Origin: Streptomyces sp. ASQP_92
Lineage (GTDB): Bacteria; Actinomycetota; Actinomycetes; Streptomycetales; Streptomycetaceae
Direction of reading: 5' to 3'
Assembly (NCBI RefSeq): GCF_025399895.1
Contig: NZ_JAODUA010000033.1
Coordinates: 1 to 40,110 of the forward strand
DNA: 40,110 nucleotides
This document shows positions 38,248-40,110 of the stretch, piece by piece. The position numbers and the translations under genes were made by a program. The notes under the pieces are model-generated. The model made no database searches. It saw only the letters and a list, made by a program, of their open reading frames with translations, and was not told the DNA's origin. Each line of letters starts with the position of its first letter. Within the stretch, counting starts at the first letter, position 1.

Positions 38248-38736
38248 TCATATTCCGTCGCCGGTGCGTTGAAGCAGGGGGACGACGTCGTTCTCGTCGG
38301 CTTCGGCACGTTCAGCGTCAAGGACCGCCCGGACGGGACAGCAAGGAACCCGCGGACCGGCGAGGAGATCAAGGTCGAGGCAGCCGGGTTCATCGCCGCC
38401 ACCGGTGGAGACCTGGAGGCTTTCGGCACGGCCGACCGCCTCGCGTCCTTCGCCGCCCTCTCACCCGTGCCGCGAGACTCCGGCCGCGTCAGCGGCAACA
38501 TGCGCCGTCCGCGCCGCTACCACCGCGGCCTGCTCCGTGCCTTCTACCTCTCCGCGATGGCCAGCCTGAGAACCTGCTCCGCCTCCCAGGCTTACTACGG
38601 GCGGAAACGGAACCAGGGAAAGGGACACAATCAAGCCCTGTTCGCTCTGGCCCGGCGCCGAGCCAACGTCTTGGGGGCCTTGCTCCGCGACGGAGAGTGT
38701 TACGAGCTCCTACCAACCGTCACAGCAACGGGTTGA
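38248..38736 (+). pseudogene. HU fragment fused in frame to an IS110 transposase C-terminus
   Basis: One plus-strand frame encodes two unrelated pieces. The first, SVAGALKQGDDVVLVGFGTF, SVKDRPDGTARNPRTGEEIK and VEAA, is the middle of a bacterial HU-type DNA-binding protein (beta-arm region). From about 38386 it becomes GFIAATGGDLEAFGTADRLA, SFAALSPVPRDSGRVSGNMR and RPRRYHRGLLRAFYLSAMAS, ending LLPTVTATG, the Tnp_20 C-terminal domain of IS110-type transposases. The HU N-terminus and the IS110 DEDD catalytic half are missing. TTG 38269 is the only in-frame start of note. The fused frame is open for ~155 codons, so expression is possible, but it is most likely a by-product of deletion. Confidence 0.7.
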
Positions 38737-38906
38737 CATCGTCATTGGGAAGTTCTTTTTCTTCCGGCCTGGCCTTGCAGCCGATCTAACGCGATCGTGC
38801 GCGGGGTTGGGAAGCGCGGTGTGGGTGCGAATGTCGTGCGTATCGGTGACGTCAATGACGGCACCGGTTCAGTGCCAGTGGGGATCTCGACTGGCGTTAA
38901 CGGTCT

Positions 38907-39010
38907 GAACTGGGCCCACTTTTCCGGCCCGAACTGGCCCCACCTCACGGTTCTCTCGGTGTGGCTTCCGGTTTGAGTTGGCCCCGGCTTCCGACTCGAG
39001 GTGGCCCCGT
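38907..39010. repeat. Four degenerate repeats, IS21-type multiple terminal repeats
   Basis: GAACTGGGCCCAC (38907), GAACTGGCCCCAC (38931), GAGTTGGCCCCGG (38975) and GAGGTGGCCCCGT (38998) share a GAxxTGGCCCC core. Steps are 24, 44 and 23 bases, so they come as two pairs. IS21-family elements carry several such repeats at each end. They lie beyond the 3' end of istB and probably mark that end of the element. Confidence 0.55.
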
Positions 39011-39056
39011 CGGTGACGGACCGGCCATGAGGACGTGGCTGTGCTGTTGTGTCGGA

Positions 39057-39515
39057 TCAGAGCGGGTCGTCGTCCGAGCCTCGGGCCCATTCCTCGCGCG
39101 GCCGCAGACGCGAGAGGATCCTTTGGGCCTCGTCCCGGACCCCGGCGCCGTCATCCGCGGCCAGCTCGTGCAACTGCTGGATCAGCCGGTCGGCGCCTTC
39201 GGTCGTCATCCACTCGGGGTCGCAGTCCAGAGCGGCTGCAAGCTGATCTGCGGTCCAGAACTTCCCAGCCTGGCTTCTGGCCAACAGCACGCAGCGGAGG
39301 CCGGCGGTGTCCTTGCGCGCGAGCAGTGCCTCGGCCGTCTCCTGGGTGACCCCGGAATCTTGGGGATCCAAGAGGAGACGGTGGAGGAGGTCCGCCGCTT
39401 CGTCGATCTTGTCCGATGTCGCGAGCCGCCGACCGACCGCCGCGCGAACGGACCAGTCCGGGGAGCCGACGTCCTGAACGGCCGCGCTCAGCTCTTGATC
39501 GTCGGGAGACACCAT
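39057..39515 (-). CDS. HEAT-repeat-like hypothetical protein
   Basis: The 152-residue acidic, fully helical protein reads SPDDQELSAAVQDVGSPDWS, VRAAVGRRLATSDKIDEAAD, LLHRLLLDPQDSGVTQETAE, LIQQLHELAADDGAGVRDEA and QRILSRLRPREEWA. Units such as SPDWSVRAAVGRRLA and GVRDEAQRILSRL are HEAT/armadillo-like helix pairs, suggesting a protein-binding scaffold. There is no signal or membrane segment. It starts 42 bases after the istB stop on the same strand and ends before the IS21-type repeats, so it may be a passenger gene of the element. Similar stand-alone proteins are, from memory, common in Streptomyces. Function unknown. Confidence 0.7.
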   Translation of the reverse strand: MVSPDDQELSAAVQDVGSPDWSVRAAVGRRLATSDKIDEAADLLHRLLLDPQDSGVTQETAEALLARKDTAGLRCVLLARSQAGKFWTADQLAAALDCDPEWMTTEGADRLIQQLHELAADDGAGVRDEAQRILSRLRPREEWARGSDDDPL

Positions 39516-39557
39516 GTTCCCAGCCTGCCAGGGATGTCGTTGATCTCCATTCGTTTT

Positions 39558-40110
39558 CTAGCCGCGCTGTTGCTTGGCTTTGGTCTGGGCGAGTCGGTAG
39601 GACTCGGTGCCGGTCTCGATGATGGTGCCGTTGAAGGTGAGGCGGTCCACGATGGCCGCGCAGAGCCGGGGGTCGCTGAAGGTCTTGGTCCAGCCTCCGA
39701 ACGATTCGTTCGAGGCGATCGCCACGCTGTTCTTCTCCTCCCTTTCGGTCAGAACCTGGAACAGCATCTCGGCGCCTCGGCTGTCCAGTTCGAGGTAGCC
39801 CAGTTCATCGATGCAGAGCAGGTCGACTCGTCCGTAGCGGGCGATGGTCTTGGTCAGCTGTTTCTCGTCGGCGGCCTCGACAAGTTCGTTGACGAGCTTC
39901 GCGGCGAGCGCGTAGCGGACCCGGAAGCCGGCCATCGCGGCAGCGGAGCCGAGACCGATCAGCAGATGGGATTTGCCGGTGCCGGAGTCACCGATCAGTC
40001 AGAGCGGCTCGCCTTTCTTGACCCATTCGCAGGTGGCGAGGTTGTTGATCAGGGCCGGGGTGACGTTCTGGTTGGCGGTGTAGTCGAAACCGGAGAGCCA
40101 CTTTGAGCGT
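39558..40110 (-). pseudogene. istB: istB, IS21 ATPase helper, with in-frame stop; 5' end outside window
   Basis: The minus strand from the window edge reads RSKWLSGFDYTANQNVTPAL, INNLATCEWVKKGEPL, then TGA (39999-40001), then LIGDSGTGKSHLLIGLGSAA (Walker A), VDLLCIDELGYLELDSRGAE (Walker B), SNESFGGWTKTFSDPRLCAA and IVDRLTFNGTIIETGTESYR, ending KQQRG and TAG at 39558. Relatives have GEPLCLIGDSGTGKSH, so one base turned a cysteine codon into TGA. The first ATG after the stop is downstream of Walker A, so restarted translation would give an inactive ATPase. IstB normally helps IstA select targets; only a relic of istA is seen (1721-1950). Confidence 0.85.

Noticed and set aside
1..40110. Telomeric palindromes or a replication origin expected with tap-tpg
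   Set aside because: I saw no clustered palindromes typical of Streptomyces telomeres and no DnaA-box cluster. The telomere must be outside this window.

Overview
The window is very GC-rich, uses GC-ending codons, mixes ATG/GTG/TTG starts, and carries a tap-tpg telomere-replication pair. Those two genes are hallmarks of linear Streptomyces replicons, so I infer a Streptomyces (or close relative) subtelomeric arm or a large linear plasmid. The telomere itself is not in the window. Fragments of at least seven insertion-sequence families, many frameshifted genes and gene tails without starts fit a chromosome-arm region undergoing repeated rearrangement.

Layout. 0-2.6 kb: toxin/immunity-like relics, a C-terminal relic of a second tpg, a small secreted protein, an istA relic and a YrhB/Imm35-like gene. 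2.6-5.5 kb: tap-tpg behind four 11-bp direct repeats. 5.9-8.8 kb: a quinone oxidoreductase/SnoaL operon with a damaged TetR gene. 8.8-13.7 kb: IS5 and IS630 relics, a mycothiol-dependent enzyme, a pRiA4b ORF-3-type protein, a tRNA-Trp and two transposase N-terminal fragments. 13.7-21.3 kb: a six-gene, same-strand putative biosynthetic operon (PrmC-like methyltransferase, PfkB kinase, HAD-GT20 fusion resembling glucosylglycerol-phosphate synthase/phosphatase, ATP-grasp ligase, methyltransferase, FAD/NAD(P) oxidoreductase), bounded by IS relics. 21.5-28.7 kb: IS701 relic, MarR, nicotinamidase, EF-hand protein, phenylalanine hydroxylase, methyltransferase, a 25-codon ORF, DoxX and a secreted B-lectin. 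29-32.5 kb: MerR relic, structured RNA-like segment, a second mycothiol-dependent enzyme, anti-sigma/STAS pair and a frameshifted PepSY protein. 32.6-35.1 kb: an internally deleted IS5/IS427 element, HxlR regulator with divergent imine-reductase-like gene, and more IS tails. 35.3-38.0 kb: a flavin-dependent halogenase divergent from a YbdK-type carboxylate-amine ligase. 38.2-40.1 kb: an HU-IS110 chimera, IS21-type repeats, a HEAT-like protein and istB with an in-frame stop.

How it works together: Tap and Tpg would recruit to and prime chromosome ends. The 13.7-21.3 kb operon is the best candidate for an undescribed pathway. Its GT20/HAD enzyme should make a glucosyl-polyol, and its kinase, ligase, methyltransferases and oxidoreductase suggest that this core, or an attached amino acid, is further modified. 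The halogenase/ligase pair is a second, smaller candidate tailoring module. No database search was possible; family calls come from reading translated sequence.
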